Shown here: piece after piece, positions 19,273 to 29,500 of the stretch
Layout of the letters: each line of letters starts with the position of its first letter
Position numbering within the stretch: position 1 is the stretch's first letter
Source of the DNA: Potentilla sterilis
Lineage: Eukaryota; Streptophyta; Magnoliopsida; Rosales; Rosaceae
Direction of reading: 5' to 3'
Assembly: GCA_963682095.1 (NCBI GenBank)
Contig: OY821761.1
Coordinates: 15,066,560-15,130,559, forward strand
Length of the DNA: 64,000 bases
Position numbers and translations under genes: made by a program
Notes under the pieces: generated by a model
Database searches by the model: none
Told to the model about the DNA's origin: nothing
Seen by the model: only the letters and a program-made list of their open reading frames with translations

Positions 19273-19378
19273 CCTTCAAATGCAAATGTGTCGTGAAATA
19301 AGATATGACCGAAATAATGAAATACGTCTACGGTTGAAAAATGAGAAGATTCCGACAAAATCTGTGTGCCGAATGTTG
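19273..19378 (+). repeat. CACTA-A internal direct repeat, copy 1 (copy 2 at 19780-19884)
   Basis: Both copies read CTTCAAATGCAAAT.TGTCGT, AAATAAGATATGACC and GAAATACGTCTACGGTTG in order with about 10 substitutions, 507 bp apart. They translate similarly (RYD.NNEIRLRLKN), but neither sits in a gene I recognise. Confidence 0.8.
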
Positions 19379-20330
19379 CGGTTAACTGTTTTTTACTTCC
19401 GTTTTCCTATGGGTAGCCTGACGGTCGGTAAATATTTTGAGAAAAATTTTTATACGATTAGTTGCGTCTCATCGATTTGAAACTATTATCTGTTGAAGGT
19501 CAGGCCAAAAAACGTCATTTAGACAGGCCAATTACCATTTCTAAGCGTTTGAAGGGTTGACTCACCCGGTTGACCGTCCCGATCGAGCCTTTAACGTTGT
19601 CAGATGTAGTTGGATTTTTTTTCATACATGTATTTAATCTTAACGGTGATATCTGACGGTTGGAATAGATTTTCCAAACTTTTAGATTCAAAATCGGAAC
19701 ATATGCACTAATGTTCCTTAACTTGTTTACTAAGTGTTTAAGTGAATGTATAGTTTCAAATAGTTACTATACGTACACTCTTCAAATGCAAATATGTCGT
19801 CAAATAAGATATGACCAAAATAATGAAATACGTCTACGGTTGAAAAATGACAAGATTCCGATAAAATCCGCGTGCCAAAAGAATGAAATCAGTCAAAACC
19901 CGGTTTACTGTAGATTTGGCGTCCGGCGTCCGAATGATGATTGTGATACCATTCCGGAAAGGGAACGACACCAGGAACAAAACCCGTAGTCTTGCTACGA
20001 CGTGTGGGCTTTTTCGGGCTTTCGAGTTCGTTTATGGCCTCAAAACGGCATTTTAGTATGTTTTCATAGAATAGCCGACGAAACATTCAAATTTCGTCGG
20101 CTATTCTCTAAGTATAACCGACGAATTCAAATATTTCGTCGGCTAAACTCTTGATCCGCGCCTTTTTATTGTCCGCCGTTGGATGACTCAGATCCGACGG
20201 CTGTTGATTTTCCAAAGTATAGCCGACGAAATATTTTAATTTCGTCGGCTATTCTCTAAGTATAGCCGACGAAATCTTTTATTTCGTCGGCTATACTCCT
20301 TCTAAATCTTTTAAATCCTCCCGCCTTTTT

Positions 20331-21146
20331 TCTCTCCTCCGGCCTCCTCTTCCTCCTTCCCCTCCTCCGGCCTCCTCCTCCTCCTTCCCCTCCTCCTCCT
20401 CCTCCTTCCCCTCCTCCGGCCTCCTCCTCCTCCTCCTCCTCCTCCTCCAGCCTCCTCCTCCTCCTCCTTCCCCTCCTCCGGCCTCCTCCTCCTCCTCCTC
20501 CTTCCCCTCCTCCTCCTCCGGCCTCCTCTTCCTCCTTCCCCTCCTCCGGCCTCCTCCTCCTCCTTCCCCTCCTCCTCCTCCTCCTCCTCCGGCCTCCTCC
20601 TCCTCCTCCTTCCCCTCCTCCTCCTCCTCCTCCTCCTCCGGCCTCCTCCTCCTCCTCCTCCTCCTCCGGCCTCCTCTTCCTCCTTCCCCTCCTCCGGCCT
20701 CCTCCTCCTCCTTCCCCTCCTCCTCCTCCTCCTTCCCCTCCTCCTCCTCCTCCTCCTCCGGCCTCCTCCTCCGGCCTCCTCCTCCTCCTCCTTCCCCTCC
20801 TCCGGCCTCCTCCTCCTCCTCCTCCTCCGGCCTCCTCCTCCTCCTTCCCCTCCTTCCCCTCCTCCTCCGGCCTCCTCCTTCTCCTCCTCCTCCTCCTTCC
20901 CCTCCTCCGGCCTCCTCCTCCTCCTCCTCCTCCGGCCTCCTCCTCCTCCTTCCCCTCCTCCTCCTGCCTCCTCCTTCTCCTCCTCCTCCGGCCTCCTCCT
21001 CCTCCTTCCCCTCCTCCGGCCTCCTCCTCCTTCCCCTCCTCCTCCTTCTCCTCCTCCTCCTCCTCCTCCTTCTCCTCCTTCCTCCTCCTCCTCCTTCCCC
21101 TCCTCCTCCTCCTCCTCCTCCTCCTCCTCCTTCCCCTCCTCCGATC
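20331..21146. repeat. Pyrimidine minisatellite inside CACTA-A (about 0.8 kb)
   Basis: An almost purely C+T plus strand built from CCT/CTT triplets punctuated by CCGGCCTCC and CTTCCCCTCC words, in variable higher-order units of about 30-60 bp. The minus strand is polypurine. Long Glu/Gly/Arg-rich open frames across it exist in several frames only because stops are rare in such sequence. Such mirror-rich homopurine tracts can form triplex (H-)DNA. Confidence 0.95.
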
Positions 21147-21174
21147 CGGTATTTTTTTTTGCCCAAAATACAGT

Positions 21175-21525
21175 TATAGCCGACGAAATTAACATTATTT
21201 CGTCGGCTATAACTGCATTTTTTAATATATTCCGACGAAATAGCCGACGAAATAGCTCAAATTCGTCGGCTATACTTCAGAACAAATAGCCGACGAAACC
21301 AAATTTCGTCGGCCATACTCGAACAAATAGCCGACGAAATCATTTTCGTCGGCCATAATTCGTCGGCCAAGGTTGGAATGGCCGACGAAATGGTTTTTTT
21401 CGTCGGCCATTGGTATTACCGACGGGGTATTTCCGACGACTTATAGCCGACGAAAATTTCGTCGGTAGAAGGTATAGCCGACGAAAAATTGGCATAGCCG
21501 ACGAAAAAAATTTCGTCGGCTATTC
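21175..21525. repeat. CACTA-A right subterminal repeat array
   Basis: Many alternating GCCGACGAA / TTCGTCGGC motifs spaced 10-30 bp run up to the right terminus. A further group at 20060-20300 lies inside the minisatellite's left border. Confidence 0.9.
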
Positions 21526-21545
21526 CCTCCGATTTGGTAGTGGTT

Positions 21546-22138
21546 TTACTTCACATTTAAGGGAATTATCTTGCCACATTTAGAAGATAATTAACTTTCA
21601 TTTAGTGGGACTAGAAATCATGCAATACAACCCTCCATATTACTGGCCCTAGACGCTGATCCTAAACAGGAAATTATAATTAGATTCTCATATGTGCATA
21701 AGTTGCAGTTCTCAACTTTCTTTCGGTGAATCGAAACCACTGATATGGCTATGTATATTATTAGTAGAGCATGCTCGACGATCGAGATAAGACTAACTGG
21801 AGTTTGAAATTGAAGTATATTCATTTTCGTCGCATCAATCAAATTCAAACACTGTTATAATTCATGGTATATAACAAACATCATAGGAGACGAATTGCAA
21901 CTAATTGTATATTGGCATCTTAATTCCTTGTTTGATTTTCGTTTTTTTTTTTTTCTTTCTTCAATCCGCAGATTACTAGCTAGACTGCCTACACAGACAA
22001 CTACATATCTGAATCAAAGTCTTTCTGTTAATTTAATTTCATTAGGTAATTAACCCAATTGTATAAATTGCCTTGTCTAATCTCTGAGGCGACTCTAACT
22101 TCACTGTCATTATCCTTGCCTGCTTAGTCTGCTAAGGC
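21546..22138. other. Spacer between the two CACTA elements
   Basis: About 0.6 kb of AT-rich sequence; no gene or repeat recognised. Confidence 0.6.
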
Positions 22139-22164
22139 TTACACTACTGCAGAAAGCCATGGAA

Positions 22165-22430
22165 GCGACGAAGATTGAAGTTGGACAATTAAAAGTCGTC
22201 GCTGGAACACATGCAGGCGACCAATATAGGTTTTATGCAATAGTCGTCGCTTCCTGTTATAAGGCGACGACCTTTTTTGAAACTTTGTCGCTCAAAAATT
22301 ACTGAAACAACCAATATTGATTTAATTCAATATTCGTCGCCACAAAAATACCAAAGCGACCAATATTGTCGATTCGTCGCTGCTTATACTTTAAGCGACG
22401 ACTTTTGGTCAATATTCGTCGCTTTGTTTT
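22165..22430. repeat. CACTA-B left subterminal repeat array
   Basis: Repeated GCGACGA and TCGTCGC words in both orientations with AATATT-rich spacers. The motif shares the CGACGA core with CACTA-A but lacks the second C of GCCGACGA. Confidence 0.88.
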
Positions 22431-22469
22431 TTTCCACCAATCATTGTACTTCCTCTTAAATGACAGCTG

Positions 22470-22478
22470 TATATATAG
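22470..22478 (+). promoter_or_regulatory. TATA box of the CACTA-B tnp2 transcription unit
   Basis: TATATATAGG directly follows the left subterminal array, the usual arrangement in En/Spm-type elements where the array is also the promoter. Transcription would start near 22500 and include the hairpins at 23153-23448. Confidence 0.5.
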
Positions 22479-23152
22479 GTGAAAAAATTTTATTGGAATA
22501 GTTGCTCGGGTTTCTGCATCTTGTTTTGGAGGAGAAGAAGGAGAAGAGGGAGAAATTAGAAGAAATTGTACATTATTGGACTTGGGTTGCTAATTCTTTG
22601 ATTCTTAAGTAAAGTTAGTGCAATTTCCTTATATTTATCCCTCTTTGTGAGCATATTATGTATTAATTCATGAGAAATGGTTGTTTATGTTGTTTAATGG
22701 AAGTTGGATTTAGGGTGTTCAATTTTGTGATTTGTTGTTGTTTTAGTGTTAGAATATGAAAATTGTGATAAACCATGGAATGGGTTCATTGAAAATGTTA
22801 GAATTTTGGTGAAATTTAGTGAAATTAAGATTAGGTTAGTTTGTGAAATTGTTAAATTTAGTGAAATTGAATGTTAGTGTAATTTAGTGAAATTTTCAAA
22901 TTTAGTGAAATTGAGAAATTTAGTGAAAATGAAATTTTGTCAAATAGTGAAATTGTGTGAAATTAGAATTTTATGGTGGATTAGGTTGAAATTATTGATT
23001 AATGATGTAATCGGTTTGTGTTGTGTATAGTTTGTGGTAGTTAGGGTTTCTGAAACATGCGAGTGACTTAGTGAGGGAGTGTGGTGCCGTGTGTAAATTT
23101 ATGTTTTCATATTATATATAATTGTGGTGTTTATCAGCTTAGAACTCCCGTT

Positions 23153-23201
23153 TGAGAATCAACAACGCATCTAGTTGATCGAGATGGGTTGTTGATTCTC
23201 G
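23153..23201 (+). ncRNA. Small hairpin in the CACTA-B leader
   Basis: GAGAATCAACAAC..ATCT pairs with AGAT..GTTGTTGATTCTC around a loop of about 9 nt. It lies in the presumed tnp2 leader or leader intron, just upstream of a longer hairpin. Whether it is processed is unknown. Confidence 0.45.
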
Positions 23202-23225
23202 AATTGTCCCATTTTTGGACACTTT

Positions 23226-23448
23226 AGGCGAACACGAGTTTGTTCATCCTTCTGTTATTCATGTGGTTTCAGCTACAGTTTTGGGATATAGTTTCGACAT
23301 TGTCTCTCTATAATGTTCCTCGAGTGCAAATTAGGTTGTTTAGATTTTTGTGCACTTGAGGAACTGTAGGGAGATGCTGCCGAAATTTCCCAAAACTGTT
23401 GCTGAAACCACATGAATAGCAAAAGGATCAACAAACTCGTGTTCGCCT
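23226..23448 (+). ncRNA. Long MIR-like hairpin in the CACTA-B leader
   Basis: Two arms of about 105 nt (23226 to about 23331 and about 23345 to 23448) are near-perfect inverted copies separated by a loop of about 15 nt. Both start, from the outside, with AGGCGAACACGAGTTTGTT and share TATTCATGTGGTTTCAGC and ACAGTTTTGGGA. By eye roughly 90% of the outer 60 positions pair. It lies in the transcribed leader of tnp2, before the intron acceptor TGACAG at about 23565. Dicer-like substrates of this kind in CACTA elements are known (rice miR820); processing here is inference. Confidence 0.55.
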
Positions 23449-23570
23449 GAAGGGGATAGGACCCAACCTGGAGGAATAAGGAGAAGAAGTGTTGGGATAG
23501 GTTCTGATTGTATCATGAAAGTTGTGTGCTAACTTTATGCATATTGTCTGTTTATGTTGTGACAGGAAAC

Positions 23571-25878
23571 ATGGACGATGTCACCGACAAATCTTGGATG
23601 AATCTTCACTTTACACACCCTGATTACAGCACAGGCTTAGTTAACTTCATCAATTTTGTGATGGCTCGCACTGCTGGAATTGAGTTTCTGCCTTGTCCGT
23701 GCGCAGTTTGCAAAAATGGTCCTTATTATAAGAAACTCGTAGAGATTTATCATCACTGTATGCACCATGGTTTGGATCCGACTTACACAGTTTGGCACCT
23801 ATACGGGGAAGTTTCTGGTGAACCGGCAATGATCAGTAAACGGAGACAGTGGCTTCAAGACACAGTCCAGGCTTCCAGTGTTGCCGGTCCTTCAGTGATC
23901 CCGCCTGTGGAGATTATACAAGATGTATTTCCATACTATCCTGGATACCATGCAGATGCAAATAATGCCGTTCAAGAAAACACTGAAGTTCAGTTCAATG
24001 ACATGGTAGATGATGATTATGCTAAGTACGAAAGGCTTGTAAAGGAGTCTCAAACCCCATTGTATGAAGGGAGTGAAGAAACTGTATTAAGTGCCACATT
24101 ACATGCAATGGAAATTAAAGTTGAAAACGGATGGTCGGATACGAGTATTGATAAATTATGTAAATGGGTGCATAAGTTTTTTAAAGAAGTATTCGAATGG
24201 TTTCGCGGTGTTAGGTATCCACTTAACTATGCGGGAAGTTTGAGAAATAAGGTGAAACAATCCGAGAAAAATTTCTATGGATTGAAGACGCATGATTGCC
24301 ATGTCCTGCTTTAACGTCTTCTTCCAGTGGTTATCCGAGGATTTTTGCCGAATAACGTCGTGAAGCCATTGATAGCATTGTCAAATTGGTTTCGAAAATT
24401 ATGTGCTAGGGAGTTAAAGAAGGCAGATGTCCAAGAGATGAAAGATGACATTGTGATCATTCTCTGTAATTTGGAGTTGATTTTTCCTCCACATTTTTTC
24501 ACCTCTATGGTTCATCTCATGGTTCACCTTCCCGAACAAGTTATGCTTACAGGCCCAGTACATTTTACATGGATGTATCCGACGGAAAGGTATATGCACT
24601 AATCAAATATGTTTCTTAATGTTCAAACTAAATTGGTATCGACCTTATATATGCAGTAATCATATTCATCATTTTACAGGCAATTAGGTGACTATAAACA
24701 GTCAATGAGTAATACACGGTACCCGGAGGGGAGTATTGCAGAAAGGTACATATCATGGGAGTCGGTGACGTACTGTAAGTCGTATCTGCAATTGGAAGAA
24801 CACGAAGAGCCCAATCCCCCAATATGGAATATTAGTTCTGTTTCTCAGTTTGTTCAACCGTGTATTATGGATACCACCGGAAATATCAGGTTAACAGAAG
24901 AGCAAACGGCTGAGGCTCACTGGCAAATTTTGACGGATACAGAAGAAGCTCAATATTACATGGACGCTCATTTGCAGCTGTACACGGCGAAATATGGTGA
25001 CGATTACGACCAACACCATCGAAGGAGGAGTTTCCATCCATGGTTTTTTAAATTTGTACGAAAACTGAATATATGATTCTTAAAATTGTCTACGAAAACT
25101 GAATAGTGTAGAACTAACACAATATATTTTTCAGGCGAAGAGAATATATGATGCTCAGGACCCTAATTTCAACAGGGCAATATGGTCATTGGCTCGAGGT
25201 CCGCAATTCACTCGGATCTATAAGGCCTGCAACGTGAACGGTATCAAGTATGTCTCATTCGATAGAGACCAAAGGCTTGTGACTCAAAATAGCGGGGTGA
25301 TGTTAAGCACGAAGCTTGGGAACCTGTCTCAACACTTCTATGGCCATCTTGACTATGTAGTCGAGGTATGTTATCCATACAATTTGTTGGTCGTATTATT
25401 CAAAGTTATATGGCACAACACCACTGACGATCAGGATGATGAAGAAATCGACACCGTCAAGGTAGATCATGGTCTGATATCGGTGGATACTTACACTAGT
25501 TACTATGAGAGTTCACCATTTTGTCTTGCTGTGAAGACTAAACAAGTGTTCTACTTGGACGATCCTGCGGCGGGTGGTACTTGGAAGGTGGTGCAAGAAA
25601 TGTCGCATCGAAATGTATACAGTGCCGAAGTACTTGCAACTATAGACAACATGGCTCCTTCAGGGAATCAGATCACAGAGCCTTACCAAGAGGACACAGT
25701 AGGTGCAATACAATTTTACCAAATTGATGCATCTAATCTCCAACTCGATTTAGAAGTACACGAACAGAATGAAAAATCAAACAGTGAGGAAGATGACAGT
25801 GGCGATGAATTCGATGAGGAAGAAGAAGAGGAAGATGAAGACGATGATGGCGGCGACAACGAAGAGGAAGCGTACTAG
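23571..25878 (+). pseudogene. CACTA-B tnp2-type transposase gene, catalytic core deleted, nonsense codon
   Basis: Exons read as 23571-24589, 24680-25055 and 25135-25878, with GT-AG introns and matching phases. The N-terminus (KSWMN ... CPCAVCKNG ... VWHLYGE) is the transposase-associated domain with its CPC-x2-C metal motif. It jumps, after the start of the Transposase_21 (TNP2) region (GWSDTSIDKLCKWVHKF), straight to that region's end (GLKTHDCHVLL), so the DDE catalytic core is missing. An in-frame TAA at 24312-24314 stands where relatives have Gln (CAA to TAA). The DUF4218 region (VHLPEQV..TGPVHFTWMYPTER), the next exon (RYPEGSIAERYI) and DUF4216 (VIWHNT ... PFCLAVKTKQVFYLDD) follow, then an acidic tail. 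The original product would cut and join CACTA ends; this copy cannot. Confidence 0.88.
24590..24679 (+). other. Intron 1 of CACTA-B tnp2
   Basis: Donor GTATATG, acceptor TTTTACAG. It joins the codons of TER to QLGDYK in frame (phase 2). Confidence 0.8.
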
Positions 25879-26014
25879 TTAATTATGGGACATGTTGTAA
25901 TATGATAATGATGATATATATATTTATTGTTGTAAATTTGAAAAATATTTACAATAGTCTAATTAAATGAAAACATATATTTCTTAAAATAATTAATATG
26001 TTAAATTTAATTTA

Positions 26015-26245
26015 AGCGACGCATAATGCCAATATTCGTCGCTGTACATAACTGAAGCGACGAAGATTTATCTTCCTTGTACTTATTCGTCGCTTCATAT
26101 ATATTGAAGCGACGAGTTTTGAAGCCCCCTCGGTTACCTAGGAAGAGGCAAAAGTCGTCGCAGTGTATACTAAGCGACGAATTTGGACTAAGTTCGTCGC
26201 TAACTTTTTTGGAGCGACGACTTTTGAGAAAATTCGTCGCTTCCG
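26015..26245. promoter_or_regulatory. Internal cluster of CACTA-B subterminal motifs upstream of tnpA
   Basis: Ten GCGACG/CGTCGC words, five in each orientation, lie between the end of tnp2 and the tnpA start at 26510. The words and spacing match the two terminal arrays, but no CACTA terminus is present here. As TNPA proteins bind these motifs, this looks like a tnpA promoter open to self-control. Confidence 0.6.
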
Positions 26246-26509
26246 ATAAATTTAAATTTCCAGAATCGAGTTCTTCTTCCTCATTTGCGTTTTCTTCCCA
26301 AAATTGAAAAACCCCGGCCCCCTCCAATTTCTTCTCTTTCTCTTCAATCTGAAAAACCCCTCTCCTTCCAACCCGAAACCACCACCCTAAACCCTAACCA
26401 AAAACCACTACTCCTTCCAACCCCTCTCCTTCCCATCTAGACGGCGCCAGGTTCCCCAACCCCTTTCCCCAAACCCTTAATTCAAAACCCTAACCCGTTA
26501 TTTTCAACA

Positions 26510-29500
26510 ATGGCGCCAGGTTCTAGTGCCCAGCAGAGAAAGAAAGAACTGGAGGCGAGAAGGGAGAGGAAAGCGGCCGAAATTGCAGCAAGATTGGCTG
26601 CAGCGGCGGAGGAGACGACGGCGGCTGCGGCAGCGGCTGACTCGGCGACGACGGCGCCAGAGGGAAACGCGCTGGTGCCAATCCCCTCTCTCGACGAAAC
26701 CCCCCCTTCGGGCTTGGGGGCTGGTGGAGGTGGCGATACTTCCGGGAGCGGCGGTGCCGGGGGCAGTGGAGCTGCCGCTATGGAAGGGGATGACGGACCA
26801 CCCCTCAATATTCGGACTAAGAGGGGTCCGAAGGAGCCGGGTAATGCTCAACTCCTTCAGCATTATGTTCTGTTTGAATTATGTTCTGTTTTGTAATGGT
26901 TTCAGTCCCTGTTTTGAATTCTGTTTTGAATGTTGTGATGCCATGTTTGGAATGCTGTTCTGCATTATAATTAGCAAAGGGCATGTGACTGTAATTTGGA
27001 TTGGTGGAATGTTGCTAATAAACCATTGCCTTTGTTCAATTAGTTGATGCAGCAATTGTTTATGATGCAAGAATATTGACCAAGTTTTAGGGTGTTCATG
27101 GTATAACCATTTTGAAGACCTTTTAACAGATTTAGTTCATGGAATAACCGTATAAGTATAAGAATTCTAGATATACAGTTTTTGGAATCCTGTAGTATCT
27201 CTGGCTTGAAACTGTTCAGGAGATCTTATGATTCAATCAGTTTGCAGCCTAATATGATCAGAACACTATTAATGTGGGCAGATTGGCCATTTACGGCTAC
27301 AAGCTTCTTTATTGTTCAGTACACTTATATGCTCATTACCTGTTGTCGGTTTTTAGGGCTACTGGAGCACCCAGGTTTCATTTCACCTTTGTTTTTGTTG
27401 TGGTTCAATGACAAGTTAGCTGTTAAGGACAATCTGCATATTTTATCATAATACAATCTGCATATTTTATCATATTTTATCATATTTTATCATAACATCA
27501 TGGCAGGTTGATAAAAGGACTAAAGTGATCTTATCTGTTCTTATATATCTCAAAAGTTGTTGATGAAATGTTGTGAATCCAGTTTACAATTAGCATTAGG
27601 AGATTAGTCTTTGTCAAAAACAACCATTAGGAGATTAGTGTCCCCGTTCTTTTGTTCTCAGTTCTCATGCATGTTTGGTAGAATGAGGAAACAAATTAAA
27701 TCAGATGTATAGAGTGGATGGGCAAACAGACAGATTAGACTAATGACATATGGTAAAACTTTGTGAATATTTCGTTTTCATTACTCAAAATTGTGGCACA
27801 ATTAGTTACTTATTTAAGTGGACTACTGAGTTAATTAGGTGCTACTGAGTCTTCTTCTGGCACATTCAGAAATCACCCCTAAATTCTAGATTGATTAATC
27901 TGCAATCACAGTCAAACTGCTACGTGAAGTTTCCTTTACCTTCCTCTACAATGCAATAATGCTCTAATTAACATAGAAACTGAAAGTACTAAAGTGAAGA
28001 GATAAAGTAAAACAGCAAAGTAAGAAAGTGAAGAACAAGGATTTGTTAACAACAGTGAAAATCTCAGCGAGATTAAAAACACTGCGAGACCGATAACGTA
28101 GTCTACACGAATCCACTATGAAGAATGAAAATACAAGATCACAAGTCGAGATATTTAACACAATCTCTTTGTAAGCATACAACTTGCTGACTTGATATTT
28201 AACTTGTATCAGTTCTATCAAAGCCTCTAATTATCAATGATAAAGTTTGTTCAAAAATGATCGAGTACACAAGTACAGATCAAGAACATATAGCTGCAGA
28301 ACTATGCTGCACAAATAGATAAAAATGTAATTAAAAGATCTGTTTTCTTCATTCACTTGTCTTGGTATATATAGAGGAAGTCTCCCCCTCAATATGTGAT
28401 GCTCATCAGATCCAAGAAAGCAGGAGTCAATCTCGTCAGAGATATAGCAGAATCTGTTTAAGAAGATAGACATATCTTGTTTCCCAATATATGGTTATCA
28501 ATATAGAAAAATAAGGAGTAAATCAATGAGTAAGTCAATATTCCTAGTCATACTAGGAAACTAGCAGATTTGTAGGAAGAGCCAAAAATAACTTACCTTC
28601 AATCTCCCCCTTTGGCCTTCCATACAATATGATTCAATGAACCTGCAACTAAAGGATTTATGAACTAAAGAAGGAGAGAAGGAAGAAAACAGATAAACTA
28701 GAAACATAACATATGGCTTCTAAAACTACCGATTAAGAGAGTGAATCTTCTTGGATCAGTAATCATCCTTTCCAGAGAAGATCACAAAAAGAGTTATTTG
28801 CCAAGCTAGAAGAAAATAATAGACAAAAATACCAATCTGTGCTTATGCACATTACAACCAAAAAATTTGTTCGAGGGAGAAAGAGGCTAAAAGTTTATAA
28901 AGAGACATAAAACGAACTATAGGAGTAGAGGGCAACTTCCAAGGGAATTATTTTCCAGAAACAGTTGAAGGTCCAGCACCACCATCAGCAGCATCTCCCC
29001 CTTTGGATGGAAGGACATAAGGGACATCTTCAAAGGTGCCATCAGCATAATGATACCGGACAGCACAGGGACCATAAGATTTCTGAATATTCCATCGATT
29101 GAGATCTTGAGCTTCAGCCATAGAAGTAGACCATGCATGAGCAGGAATAGCAGACCAATCGACCTCTGTATCCTGCGTCTTGGTTGCACCAGATTCCTCA
29201 GCACGTGCGCAGATAGCATCCCAGAGAGGATCACCAACATGAACTTGAGGGGCATTCCATCTTTCAGGGGAAGGAGACTTCTTGGAAGATGAGTCAAACT
29301 CAGAGGGATCCTGGCCGAGATGATGAAGTAGATGGGAGACCCTAGATGCAAGAGCAGCAAAACTTCGGTGTAAAAGCTCGAACTGGTAATCCAGTCGATT
29401 AAAGCGGTCATCGAGCATGTTGAAACGTTGAGCAAGATCTACAACATCTTCGTCAGGAGGAGCAGGGTGATCATCTTCAGCAGATCTGAAGCCGGCTTGC

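Larger units (their letters stand above)
18961..21542. mobile_element. Non-autonomous CACTA transposon (CACTA-A)
   Basis: Begins CACTACCAGAAAAAAGG and ends, on the complementary strand, with CACTACCAAATCGGAGG. The 3-bp target duplication GTT is perfect (18958-18960, 21543-21545). Both subterminal zones are packed with palindromic GCCGACGAA/TTCGTCGGC pairs, the expected TNPA-type binding repeats (about 18990-19210 and, in clusters, 20060-20300 and 21175-21525). The interior carries a duplicated segment of about 105 bp and an 0.8-kb pyrimidine minisatellite. No transposase sequence is recognised, so it depends on another element. Confidence 0.95.

Noticed and set aside
20291..21195. Two overlapping frames of nearly 300 codons rich in Glu, Gly and Arg
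   Set aside because: They arise from the homopurine minisatellite, where stop codons are rare in all frames. Both frames give low-complexity repeats and there is no start context or domain.
18980..21530. Regularly spaced short palindromic repeats resembling a CRISPR array
   Set aside because: Spacing is irregular, orientation alternates, and they lie next to CACTA termini with a 3-bp duplication. They are transposase-binding subterminal repeats in a plant genome.
26482..27047. Additional long frames overlapping tnpA exon 1 on both strands
   Set aside because: They are by-products of the GC-rich, Ala/Gly-rich exon. Only the frame from 26510 joins in phase to the Transposase_24 exons.
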